From contig JBNAWB010000046.1 in NCBI GenBank assembly GCA_049699975.1, positions 1-19,931 of the forward strand: DNA of 19,931 nucleotides, in the 5' to 3' direction. Both the position numbers and the translations under genes were made by a program. Below the pieces are notes generated by a model that was not told the DNA's origin, searched no databases, and saw only the letters and a program-made list of their open reading frames with translations. Shown here in pieces: positions 7,408 to 14,460 of the stretch (position 1 is its first letter; each line of letters starts with the position of its first letter). The stretch comes from CAZAGD01 sp049699975. Its GTDB lineage: Bacteria; Desulfobacterota; SM23-61.

Positions 7408-8451
7408 TCACCTCGGGGAGGGTTCAAAAGGAAGAGGAAAACTTTCTGCAAAATGCTCATATCCTTGGTATTGGCTAATATCTATTACTCCATGGGCATC
7501 TTTGACTACCAAACCATGCGCCAAGATTTCTATTTTGCCAATTTTGGTAACGCCACAATCCCATTCTTTGTTGAGCTCCTGGATTTCCGCAGCCTTCTCT
7601 GCCGGGGCGGTAAAGAGAAGTTCATAATCTTCCCCCCCCAGCAAAGCAATTTTCCAGGGCGGCTCTCCTTTGTCTTTCGCCAATATCTTTAATGCGGAAG
7701 ATAAAGGAATTTCTTCGGCCCAAATAGTAGCTCCTACTTTGCTCTCGGTGCATATATGCCCCAGATCTGATAAAAGGCCATCACTCACATCGATCATCGC
7801 GTGGGCTAGATTTCTCTGGGCAATTATTTGCCCTTCTTTTACGCGGGCTGTTGGATTTAAGTGGCGCCCTACTAAAAAAGATTCTGCCTCAGAAAAAGAT
7901 TCTTTTTTCTGCTGTTGCAAAATTTTCATTCCCCAAAGGGAATCGCCCAAAGTCCCGGTGATGTATATATCATCTCCTACTGCAGCTCCTTGCCGATAGA
8001 TTAGTTTTTCTTTTGCCCCTTCTCCCAAAAGAGTAACGGAAATAAAGAGCTTATCAGGAGATGCCGAAGTATCACCTCCGATCAGGGACACCCTACTTTC
8101 TTTGGCCACCTCCAAAAAGCCGGAAATAAATTCGTCGATAAAATTTACATTTAGACGAGTCGGCAGGGCTATAGAAATTAAAGCATAGAGCGGTTTGGCG
8201 CCCATGGCTGCTAAATCACTTAGATTAACCGCTAACGATTTGCGCCCTAAGAAATAAGGGGGCGTATAGGAAAGGTCGAAGTGGATCCCTTCCACTAAGA
8301 GATCCACGGTAGAAACGAGCGCTTTGTCCTTACCCAAAGAACAAATTGCTGCATCATCTCCAATCCCTTTAAGCACACCCGGGGCAGGGGGAGGAAGCTT
8401 TCCTTTTATTCTGGCGATAAGGCCAAATTCACCGAGTTCTCGAAGTTCCAC
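7408..8451 (-). CDS. thiL: Thiamine-monophosphate kinase
   Basis: The 347-aa product phosphorylates thiamine monophosphate to thiamine diphosphate with ATP, the last step of cofactor synthesis, in the cytosol. Family motifs are GIGDDAA (29-35), the metal-binding STVDLLVEGIHF (47-58), AVNLSDLAAMGAKP (74-87), LIGGDTSAS (123-131), MIDVSDGLLSDLGHI (219-233) and LLGGEDYELLFT (270-281). It is slightly longer than the roughly 325-aa E. coli enzyme. The start codon is GTG, with only a weak upstream GGAT, and no other in-frame start lies between it and the preceding in-frame stop. It begins 21 bp after lon and ends 6 bp before the CNNM gene, so it sits inside the lon operon. No other thiamine gene is nearby. 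Confidence 0.95.
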   Translation of the reverse strand: MELRELGEFGLIARIKGKLPPPAPGVLKGIGDDAAICSLGKDKALVSTVDLLVEGIHFDLSYTPPYFLGRKSLAVNLSDLAAMGAKPLYALISIALPTRLNVNFIDEFISGFLEVAKESRVSLIGGDTSASPDKLFISVTLLGEGAKEKLIYRQGAAVGDDIYITGTLGDSLWGMKILQQQKKESFSEAESFLVGRHLNPTARVKEGQIIAQRNLAHAMIDVSDGLLSDLGHICTESKVGATIWAEEIPLSSALKILAKDKGEPPWKIALLGGEDYELLFTAPAEKAAEIQELNKEWDCGVTKIGKIEILAHGLVVKDAHGVIDISQYQGYEHFAESFPLPFEPSPR

Positions 8452-8472
8452 TAAGCTATCCGCGCTGATGGA

Positions 8473-10905
8473 TCATACAGGTAAAGGAAGGGAATGAGGT
8501 TCCAGCCTATCTTTCTTTTCTTCCTTTCCTTCTTTAGGAAATTCGGTAGCAGTTTCCGCTTTTTGGGGGACCAGAGCTATCTTGAGAATCTCATCCATAT
8601 TCTTTACAAAATAATAATTCACTTTGCGCCGAATATAGGCGGGAATTTCTTCCAGATCTTTCCTATTTTGTTCGGGAATAATTATGTTCTTTATCTTAGC
8701 CCGCAGGGCCGCCAAGGTTTTTTCTTTTAAACCTCCGATAGGCAGCACTCTTCCGCGCAAGGTAATCTCTCCAGTCATAGCTACATCTTTCCGGACTGGG
8801 ATTCTCGTCAGCGCCGATATAAGCGAAGTGGCCATGGTTACTCCCGCTGATGGACCATCCTTCGGAATAGCACCTGCCGGTACATGGATATGGACATCGA
8901 GTTTTTCATAGAAGTCTGGATCGAGGTTAAATTCTTTACTCTTCGAGCGGGCATAGCTGAGGGCAGCTTGAGCCGACTCTTTCATTACGTCGCCTAAATG
9001 GCCAGTAAGGGTAAGATTACCTTTACCCTTCATAGTGGTAGTTTCCACATGCAGAATTTCTCCGCCTACGGAAGTCCAAGCTAAACCAGTGGCTACGCCA
9101 ATCTCATTAGTCTCCAGCTCATCATCGGACAAATATTTAGGCGGCCCCAGATACTTATGCAGATTCAAGGCCGTTACATGGAAAGGCCCTTTCTCATCTT
9201 CCGCAATCTTCCGGGCCACTTTCCGACAAATAGCCGCTATTTCCCGCTCCAAATTACGGACGCCCGCCTCTTTGGTATATTCAGAAATTATTTTAAGAAT
9301 GGCTTCGTCACTTATTGAGAGGATCTCTTTACTAATCCCATTCTCCTCTAACTGCCTGGGCAATAAAAATTGCTTGGTGATCTTTAATTTTTCTTCGCTG
9401 GTATAGCCAGCCAGATTAATAACTTCCATACGGTCTTTGAGGGCCGGCGGAATGGGATCAAGAATATTAGCTGTAGTAATGAACATTACCTTAGAAAGGT
9501 CAAAAGGCACGTTTAGATAGTGATCGCTGAAGGCAAAATTCTGTTCAGGATCAAGAGCCTCTAAGAGAGCAGCCGAAGGATCGCCGCGGAAATCTGTCCC
9601 TACTTTGTCAATCTCATCAAGCATGAAAACCGGGTTGTTTGAGCCCGCATTTTTTATACCCTGAATTATCCGTCCAGGCAAAGCGCCAATGTAAGTGCGG
9701 CGATGGCCCCGAATCTCAGCCTCATCCCTAATTCCTCCCAAAGAAATCCGGGTGAATTTCCTACCTAAGGCTCGAGCTATAGATTTGCCTAGAGAAGTTT
9801 TTCCTACCCCGGGAGGGCCGACAAAGCAAAGAATAGGCCCTTTCATCTTTTCTTTAAGTTTTCGGACTCCCAAATACTCCAAAATGCGCTCTTTTACTTT
9901 TTCTAAATCGTAATGATCCTCATCTAAAACTTGTTTAGCCTTCTTTATATCTAAATTATCTACGGTGCTGACACTCCAAGGTAGTTCTACCAACCAATCT
10001 AAATAAGTGCGCACAATAGTAGCCTCTGCCGACTCGGGATGCATCTGTTCCAAGCGATTGAGTTGTTTGTTAGCTTCTTTCTCCACATCCGGGGGCATTT
10101 TAGCTTTCTTGATTTTTTCTCTCAGCTCATTAATTTCTTGGGTCTTTTCGTCGATATCACCTAATTCATTCTTAATAGCTTTTAACTGCTCCCGTAAGAA
10201 ATACTCCCGCTGCGTCTTGCTCATCTCCTCTCGCGCTTGCGATTGAATTTTTGCCTGCATCGTCGACACTTGCACTTCCTTAGCCAGAAATTCATTTACC
10301 TTCTTCAAACGCTGCAGCGGATGAAAAGTTTCTAAAATCTTCTGCGCTTCCTCAATCTTCAACTTCAAATTGGAAGCGACCAAATCAGCCAATCTACCGG
10401 GATCTTCGATCTGATCTAAAATGGCTAAAACATCTGGCGAAAGGATGCCTTTTAAAGAAAGAACTTTTTCGCTCTGCTCCTTTACCGTCCGGATGAGCGC
10501 TTCGGCTTCCAGAGAAATTTCTTCCATTGGAGGTTCTACTACCCGTTGGATGCGCACGACGAAGAGGGGTTTTTCCTGAATATACTCTTTAATAATCCCT
10601 TTGGCTATCCCTTGCACTAAAATCTTCACTCGCCCATCAGGAAGTTTGAGCATTTTCATAATCATGGCCGCCGTGCCCACTGTATAAATTCCGGCGGGTG
10701 TAGGATTATCTTCCGTAGCCACTTTTTGGGTCGCCAAAAAAATCATCCGGTCTTTGGCTAAAGCTTCATCCACCGCCTTAATCGAACTTTCCCGCCCTAC
10801 AAATAATGGCAGTATCATATAAGGAAATATTACCGTATCGCGGACTGGCAATAGTGGTAAAATTTCAGGTATTTTGATCTGCTCATCTTCGGGAATATTT
10901 CCCAT
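8473..10905 (-). CDS. lon: Lon protease (LonA type), ATP-dependent
   Basis: The 810-aa product is a soluble AAA+ serine protease that degrades misfolded and regulatory proteins as a hexamer. It has an N-terminal substrate-binding LON domain (about 13-205), a coiled-coil-rich linker (205-310), and an AAA+ module with Walker A GPPGVGKT (363-370), Walker B FMLDEID (427-433) and the sensor region FITTANILDPIP. The C-terminal protease domain has the catalytic dyad S686 (PKDGPSAGVT) and K729 (GGLKEK). There is no membrane segment, so it is LonA rather than LonB. A charged tail of about 30 residues follows the protease domain. The ATG has an ideal GGAGG site at 7 nt. A near-consensus sigma-70 promoter lies about 100 bp upstream, so lon starts its own transcription unit, continuing into thiL and the CNNM pair. 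Confidence 0.97.
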   Translation of the reverse strand: MGNIPEDEQIKIPEILPLLPVRDTVIFPYMILPLFVGRESSIKAVDEALAKDRMIFLATQKVATEDNPTPAGIYTVGTAAMIMKMLKLPDGRVKILVQGIAKGIIKEYIQEKPLFVVRIQRVVEPPMEEISLEAEALIRTVKEQSEKVLSLKGILSPDVLAILDQIEDPGRLADLVASNLKLKIEEAQKILETFHPLQRLKKVNEFLAKEVQVSTMQAKIQSQAREEMSKTQREYFLREQLKAIKNELGDIDEKTQEINELREKIKKAKMPPDVEKEANKQLNRLEQMHPESAEATIVRTYLDWLVELPWSVSTVDNLDIKKAKQVLDEDHYDLEKVKERILEYLGVRKLKEKMKGPILCFVGPPGVGKTSLGKSIARALGRKFTRISLGGIRDEAEIRGHRRTYIGALPGRIIQGIKNAGSNNPVFMLDEIDKVGTDFRGDPSAALLEALDPEQNFAFSDHYLNVPFDLSKVMFITTANILDPIPPALKDRMEVINLAGYTSEEKLKITKQFLLPRQLEENGISKEILSISDEAILKIISEYTKEAGVRNLEREIAAICRKVARKIAEDEKGPFHVTALNLHKYLGPPKYLSDDELETNEIGVATGLAWTSVGGEILHVETTTMKGKGNLTLTGHLGDVMKESAQAALSYARSKSKEFNLDPDFYEKLDVHIHVPAGAIPKDGPSAGVTMATSLISALTRIPVRKDVAMTGEITLRGRVLPIGGLKEKTLAALRAKIKNIIIPEQNRKDLEEIPAYIRRKVNYYFVKNMDEILKIALVPQKAETATEFPKEGKEEKKDRLEPHSLPLPV

Positions 10906-10983
10906 TTTATTTCCTCCCCTAAGCTTTTATATTTTCGCCTTCTAAAATGCGGACCGTCATGCGAAAAATTTGCCATTTTGCTT

Positions 10984-10995
10984 GATAAATTTATC
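10984..10995. promoter_or_regulatory. Perfect 12-bp palindrome at the predicted lon transcription start
   Basis: GATAAATTTATC is a perfect palindrome starting about 4 nt downstream of the expected transcription start from the lon promoter. A repressor bound here would block initiation, so it is a candidate operator. It is AT-only apart from the outer G and C and could be fortuitous. It does not match CIRCE or other heat-shock operators known to me. Confidence 0.25.
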
Positions 10996-11005
10996 GGCTA
11001 AAATA

Positions 11006-11034
11006 ATTATAATATGAAATACCCCCTTAGTCAA
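11006..11034 (-). promoter_or_regulatory. Sigma-70 type promoter of the lon operon
   Basis: On the minus strand TTGACT (11034-11029) and TATAAT (11011-11006) are separated by exactly 17 bp: five of six -35 positions and six of six -10 positions match consensus. Transcription should start near 10999, giving a 5' leader of about 94 nt before the lon ATG. It lies in the 209-bp gap between the DinG-like gene and lon. It is the best promoter in the window. Confidence 0.8.
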
Positions 11035-11058
11035 TTTTTACGAACCCGTCGTCCATTT

Positions 11059-11088
11059 ATTTTGCCGATTTTTCATCTTATTAGTCAA
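11059..11088 (-). promoter_or_regulatory. Weaker upstream promoter candidate for lon
   Basis: A second AAATTGACTAA lies 54 bp upstream of the first, so TTGACT occurs at 11088-11083. At 18 bp spacing it is followed by CAAAAT (11064-11059), four of six matches to the -10 consensus. It could be a tandem promoter or a directly repeated binding site; the sequence alone does not decide. Confidence 0.3.
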
Positions 11089-11114
11089 TTTATAGTTATT
11101 TTTAAATTAAAAAT

Positions 11115-13055
11115 TCAAGAGGATTCCCTATTCCCAGCGGCAAAAAATTCGCTTATATCCTTCTGCTCATGGGTAAATGGGCAAGGAGGCAGGCTTTCTA
11201 TAAATGCCCGGCCATAATTTTTAGTCCACAGCCGCGGGTCGAGAATGGCTAATATCCCTCTATCTTGACGCGTCCGCACCAACCGGCCTAAACCCTGCTT
11301 GAGCAGAATAATCGCCCCGGGAACTTGATATTCCCAAAAAGGGCTTTTGCCAGCCGAGGCGATCTTTTCCAGCCTGGCTTCCATAATTGGATCATTAGGC
11401 CAAGAAAAAGGGAGCCGATCTATAATTACGCAGCTCAAGGCTTCGCCGCGCACGTCTACCCCTTCCCAAAAACTGGCGGTCGCGAAGAGAACCGAATGGA
11501 CGTCTTCTTTGAATTCTTGAATGAGGACGCTCTTTGGTCTTTCTCCTTGCAAGAAGCAAGTAAAAGGCAGACGCGGACGCAGGAGGCGGTAAGTTTCTTC
11601 CATATTCTTTATGCTCGTAAATAAAACAAAAGCTCGGCCTTTAGTTTGCATGAGAATCTCAAAAATCTCTTCTGCCGCTCGATGGACAAAGTTAGCTTCA
11701 TTAGGATCTGGTAATGTTTTGGGTAAATATAGTAAAGCTTGCCGGGCCATGTCGAAGGAGGAAGCTAAAATCAACTCTTCAATTTTATCGTTTTCTACAT
11801 CAGTTAATCCTAAGCGCGTTTTAAAGAAATTAAAATGGCCCCGGGCCGAAAGGGTGGCAGAAGTAAATATGATGGTCCGCACTTTGGTATATAAATAATC
11901 CTTCATCTCCGCAGCAATCTCCACTGGCGAAGCATGCAAAAAAATTCCACGGCCGCGGATCTCACACCAATAAACTAATCTCTCCTCATTTTGGCTGCAA
12001 ATTCCCCAAAGCTCTGTTTGCAAATCCTGGGCCCGCCGACTTATAGCTTGCAGACCTTCTGGCGGTTCCTTCATTCCCTCTATATGGGCTGATATAGAAG
12101 ATAGATTAGTCAAGACTTTTTGGGCTCTTTCTTTTACTTCCCTATAAAAGTGTTTTTCTTGCAGGCGATACTTTGTCTCGGAAGTGCGGAAAAAGCTGAA
12201 AAATTTTTCCTGATTTTCCAGCAATTCTTCGGCCAGCTTAATTAATCCCCCATCCGACCGCCGGCTCATGGTCATTTCCCGCTGCATATCTCGCACCAGT
12301 TCTTCCAAACGGTAATTGCTGACCATTATCCCAAAATATTGCGTGGCCACCTCCTCCAATTGATGAGCTTCATCAAAAATGACCGCTTCGTAGCGTGGCA
12401 AAACTTCTCCATATCCTCTTTGGCGCAATGCTAAGTCGGCAAAAAATAAATGGTGATTGACGATAACAATATCAGCGGCGGCGGCTTCTTGGCGCATGCG
12501 GGTTATAAAGCAATGATCATAACTTACGCATTTCTGGCCTAAACAGGTTTCACTGGTGGAACAAATTTCCTTCCATAAATCCAAGTCTTCCGGAAGATCG
12601 GTTAATTCTGCCCGATCGCCCGTTTTCGTCCTACCTACCCATTTTTTGATTAAAGGGTAATAGGTGATTTCTTCAAAAATCTTGAGTAAAGGCTGAGCCG
12701 CAAAGAGTTTATACCTCCTCTGGCAGAGGTAGTTATTCCTTCCTTTCATAAAGGCAGCTTTAAATTCCCAGCCAAATTCTTTTCGCAGAAAAGGAATATC
12801 TTTAAAAAAGAGTTGTTCCTGCAGAGTTTTGGTGCCCGTAGAAATAACTATCCGCTGACCACTTTGGATAGCCGGTATTAGGTAAGCGAGCGTTTTGCCT
12901 GTTCCCGTTCCGGCCTCCACTATTAAAAAACGTTCTTCTTTTAGGGCCCGTTCCACGGCCTCGGCCATTTGTTGCTGTTCGGGCCGATGTTCATAAGCAC
13001 TCAGCTTTTGCGCTAACAATCCATTAGGGCTAAAAATCTTTTCTATAGAATTCAT
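11115..13055 (-). CDS. DinG/YoaA-type ATP-dependent helicase (XPD-like, iron-sulfur)
   Basis: Superfamily 2 helicase of the XPD/DinG group, which unwinds 5'-3' and acts in repair of forked or R-loop structures. With the ATG start the protein has 646 residues: Walker A EAGTGTGKT (47-55), cysteines C111 (RNNYLC), C171, C176 and C182 (ETCLGQKCVSYDHC) suited to a 4Fe-4S cluster plus a nearby C165, the DEAH box (228-231), and C-terminal helicase motifs FWEGVDVRGEA and QGLGRLVRTRQDRG. There is no N-terminal exonuclease domain, so it is like YoaA and E. coli DinG rather than Firmicutes DinG. An upstream in-frame TTG at 13088 would add 11 residues but has no ribosome-binding site; the ATG at 13055 has AAGGG nine nt upstream, so I prefer it. 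It begins 66 bp after dispersed repeat copy 2. Confidence 0.93.
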   Translation of the reverse strand: MNSIEKIFSPNGLLAQKLSAYEHRPEQQQMAEAVERALKEERFLIVEAGTGTGKTLAYLIPAIQSGQRIVISTGTKTLQEQLFFKDIPFLRKEFGWEFKAAFMKGRNNYLCQRRYKLFAAQPLLKIFEEITYYPLIKKWVGRTKTGDRAELTDLPEDLDLWKEICSTSETCLGQKCVSYDHCFITRMRQEAAAADIVIVNHHLFFADLALRQRGYGEVLPRYEAVIFDEAHQLEEVATQYFGIMVSNYRLEELVRDMQREMTMSRRSDGGLIKLAEELLENQEKFFSFFRTSETKYRLQEKHFYREVKERAQKVLTNLSSISAHIEGMKEPPEGLQAISRRAQDLQTELWGICSQNEERLVYWCEIRGRGIFLHASPVEIAAEMKDYLYTKVRTIIFTSATLSARGHFNFFKTRLGLTDVENDKIEELILASSFDMARQALLYLPKTLPDPNEANFVHRAAEEIFEILMQTKGRAFVLFTSIKNMEETYRLLRPRLPFTCFLQGERPKSVLIQEFKEDVHSVLFATASFWEGVDVRGEALSCVIIDRLPFSWPNDPIMEARLEKIASAGKSPFWEYQVPGAIILLKQGLGRLVRTRQDRGILAILDPRLWTKNYGRAFIESLPPCPFTHEQKDISEFFAAGNRESS

Positions 13056-13121
13056 AAAATTCAGCCCTTGCTGGTAATCCGCCACCAAAAGGTGAAAAAA
13101 TTCATAGTTGAGAAAATTATT

Positions 13122-13174
13122 TTCCCCTCACTTCGGTCCGAGTAGATTCCGACCCCCCTGGTCGAGTTTTAGCG
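13122..13174. repeat. Dispersed repeat, copy 2 (upstream of the DinG-like gene)
   Basis: Second copy of the block at 53-108: 50 of 53 aligned bases are identical, with a 3-nt deletion in the C-run. It starts TTCCCCTCACTTCGG and ends GGTCGAGTTTTAGCG. The CGACC/GGTCG hairpin is preserved although its loop length changes from 8 to 5 nt. Like copy 1 it is oriented the same way relative to the minus-strand gene downstream, here within the leader of the helicase gene. The 436-bp gap from 13056 to 13492 holds this copy, the GTCAT element at 13212-13314 and the hairpin at 13347-13380; I see no gene in it. Confidence 0.8.
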
Positions 13175-13211
13175 TCTTTCTGCGTTAAGAATGTGTCTCG
13201 TCCTCTTTATA

Positions 13212-13314
13212 GTCATGGCGAGCGACCCCGCACTTGAGGCGGGGGAGCGTGGCCATCTCTTTAATTTCCAGGTATTACGAGATCGCCACGGTCGCTACGC
13301 TCCCTCGCGATGAC
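13212..13314. repeat. GTCAT-type palindromic intergenic repeat, complete copy
   Basis: The left arm starts GTCATGGCGAGCGACC and ends GTGGCCATCTC. The right arm (13279-13314) starts GAGATCGCCACGG and ends CTCGCGATGAC; its reverse complement aligns with the left arm, so the element folds into a long hairpin. The left arm carries a nested 6-bp hairpin (CCCCGC at 13226-13231, GCGGGG at 13239-13244). The pattern GTCAT-GCGAG...AATCTC is a widely scattered REP-like intergenic repeat in many bacterial genomes. No transposase is nearby. It lies 3' of the membrane-protein gene. Confidence 0.8.
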
Positions 13315-13346
13315 ATTATGGCCCAGTATCGCTGGCGAGAGGACTT

Positions 13347-13380
13347 GCCCTGGGAAGTAAGTTTTAATCTTCCCCAGGGC
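13347..13380. repeat. GC-rich hairpin 3' of the membrane-protein gene
   Basis: GCCCTGGGAAG (13347-13357) and CTTCCCCAGGGC (13369-13380) pair over 11 bp with one bulged base and an 11-nt loop. It lies about 115 bp beyond the stop of the minus-strand membrane-protein gene. There is no following T-run, so it is not a standard intrinsic terminator. It may be another intergenic repeat unit or an RNA 3'-end stabiliser. Confidence 0.45.
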
Positions 13381-13492
13381 AGGGCTGAGGGGGCGCTAAT
13401 CCTGAAGTAATATAAATTTCAGCTCCTTTTTGAATTGGGCATTACATTCTTAGACAAATTTTAGCAACTAAATTTGAGAAGAACCATATTTT

Positions 13493-14356
13493 TTAAATTC
13501 CTTTACTATTGGATTCAGGGAGAACTTTGGCTTTAATTAAAAGGTTTTTTACAAAGTAATACATAGTATAACATTCGATAGCAAAGGGAGGAAAACCCAA
13601 ATATCCTAAAATAGGCATCTCAAAAACTTTTATATCACCTAAGATAGGTACCGAATAACGCCACTTAGCGCCTGCCCAATAATTCCAAAATTCCCAGAGA
13701 ATACCACAGATAAAACCAGAAAGGAGCAGGCTATAAAGAGGCCGGGGATCTCCACCAGCAAGCTTCAGGAATAAAGAATTTTTACCCATCCAGTAATTGA
13801 TCGGTTCTAATAAAAAAATAAACCCCAACCAGACCGGAGCCGCCAAGTAGTGGGCCACTTCTTCAGAAACGATTAAAGGAATTACGAGACAAAAAATACC
13901 TACGGCCAAAGAGATATATAAATAATTTCTTTTAATGCCCAGAGGTTTAATTCTTCGCCGCGAAATCCAGGAAAAGTTTTGCACAGCTTCCGCCGTCAAG
14001 AGAATGGCAGGCCAAATTGTGGCAAAAGCCCACGCATAACCGATTCCTCTATAGAGCAAATCTGTGGGTAACCCCACATAATACCAATTCTTTATAAAAA
14101 AATTGTAAAACTCAAAGATTAGCCAAAAGAGAATGGACAAGGGGAGCATTAATAATAATTCTTTAGGGCGCTGGAGAAGAGAAGTTCCTTTTTGATGATA
14201 AATAAGGCTATCAATGAAAATAATATATCCACTCCAAACCAGGGGCGTGAAATAAACGGCCACAAATGAATTGCCGGCAAATAATAAAACTTCAGCCCCC
14301 ATGATAATGACTAAGCCTACCCAAGTCTGAAAACTTGAAAGAACTGATTTAATCAT
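13493..14356 (-). CDS. Polytopic membrane protein of unknown function with an internal duplication
   Basis: I do not recognise this 287-aa protein as a named family. It has about eight hydrophobic segments (near 10-30, 35-52, 66-86, 103-124, 144-163, 172-190, 207-227 and 245-270) and a Lys/Arg-rich loop at 133-143. It is built of two related halves: residues 38-125 and 174-268 share P(L)VWxGaI, a short loop ending in SL, then a helix ending (W)xxEFxN, a W-x-Y-x-x-P motif, and GYxxF...P. Conserved charged residues in helices are D49/E184 and E82/E222. No catalytic motif of a known enzyme is seen; a transporter or membrane-lipid-modifying role is possible but unproven. The ATG has AGGA eight nt upstream. 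It is flanked on both sides by GTCAT-type repeats. Confidence 0.85.
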   Translation of the reverse strand: MIKSVLSSFQTWVGLVIIMGAEVLLFAGNSFVAVYFTPLVWSGYIIFIDSLIYHQKGTSLLQRPKELLLMLPLSILFWLIFEFYNFFIKNWYYVGLPTDLLYRGIGYAWAFATIWPAILLTAEAVQNFSWISRRRIKPLGIKRNYLYISLAVGIFCLVIPLIVSEEVAHYLAAPVWLGFIFLLEPINYWMGKNSLFLKLAGGDPRPLYSLLLSGFICGILWEFWNYWAGAKWRYSVPILGDIKVFEMPILGYLGFPPFAIECYTMYYFVKNLLIKAKVLPESNSKGI

Positions 14357-14373
14357 GAGCTTTTTCCTATTAT

Positions 14374-14409
14374 GAGATCGCCACGGTCACTGCGCTCCCT
14401 CGCGCTGAC
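14374..14409. repeat. GTCAT-type palindromic repeat, half copy
   Basis: These 36 bases (starting GAGATCGCCACGG, ending CTCGCGCTGAC) match the right arm at 13279-13314 in 33 of 36 positions and in the same orientation. I see no partner arm next to it. It lies immediately upstream of the membrane-protein gene, with only about 17 bp before its ATG, so it covers part of the leader or promoter region of that gene. Confidence 0.75.
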
Positions 14410-14460
14410 CTTAGCACACACTCTCCCAACGGAGAAAGGTTATGTCTTTTTTATTTATTT

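Noticed and set aside
11098..11114. TTTTTAA/TTAAAAA inverted repeat just after the DinG-like stop as a terminator
   Set aside because: It is entirely A/T, with a one-base centre and no GC stem; this is expected by chance in an AT-rich gap.
13089..13121. N-terminal extension of the DinG-like gene from the TTG at 13088
   Set aside because: The TTG lacks a ribosome-binding site, and the extra 11 residues precede an ATG with AAGGG at nine nt.
13347..13380. Intrinsic terminator of the membrane-protein gene
   Set aside because: The stem is good, but no U-tract follows on the minus strand and it is over 100 bp past the stop.
13056..13492. CRISPR-like array in the repeat-rich gap
   Set aside because: The repeats are different elements, each palindromic or single, with no regular spacing or unique spacers and no cas genes nearby.
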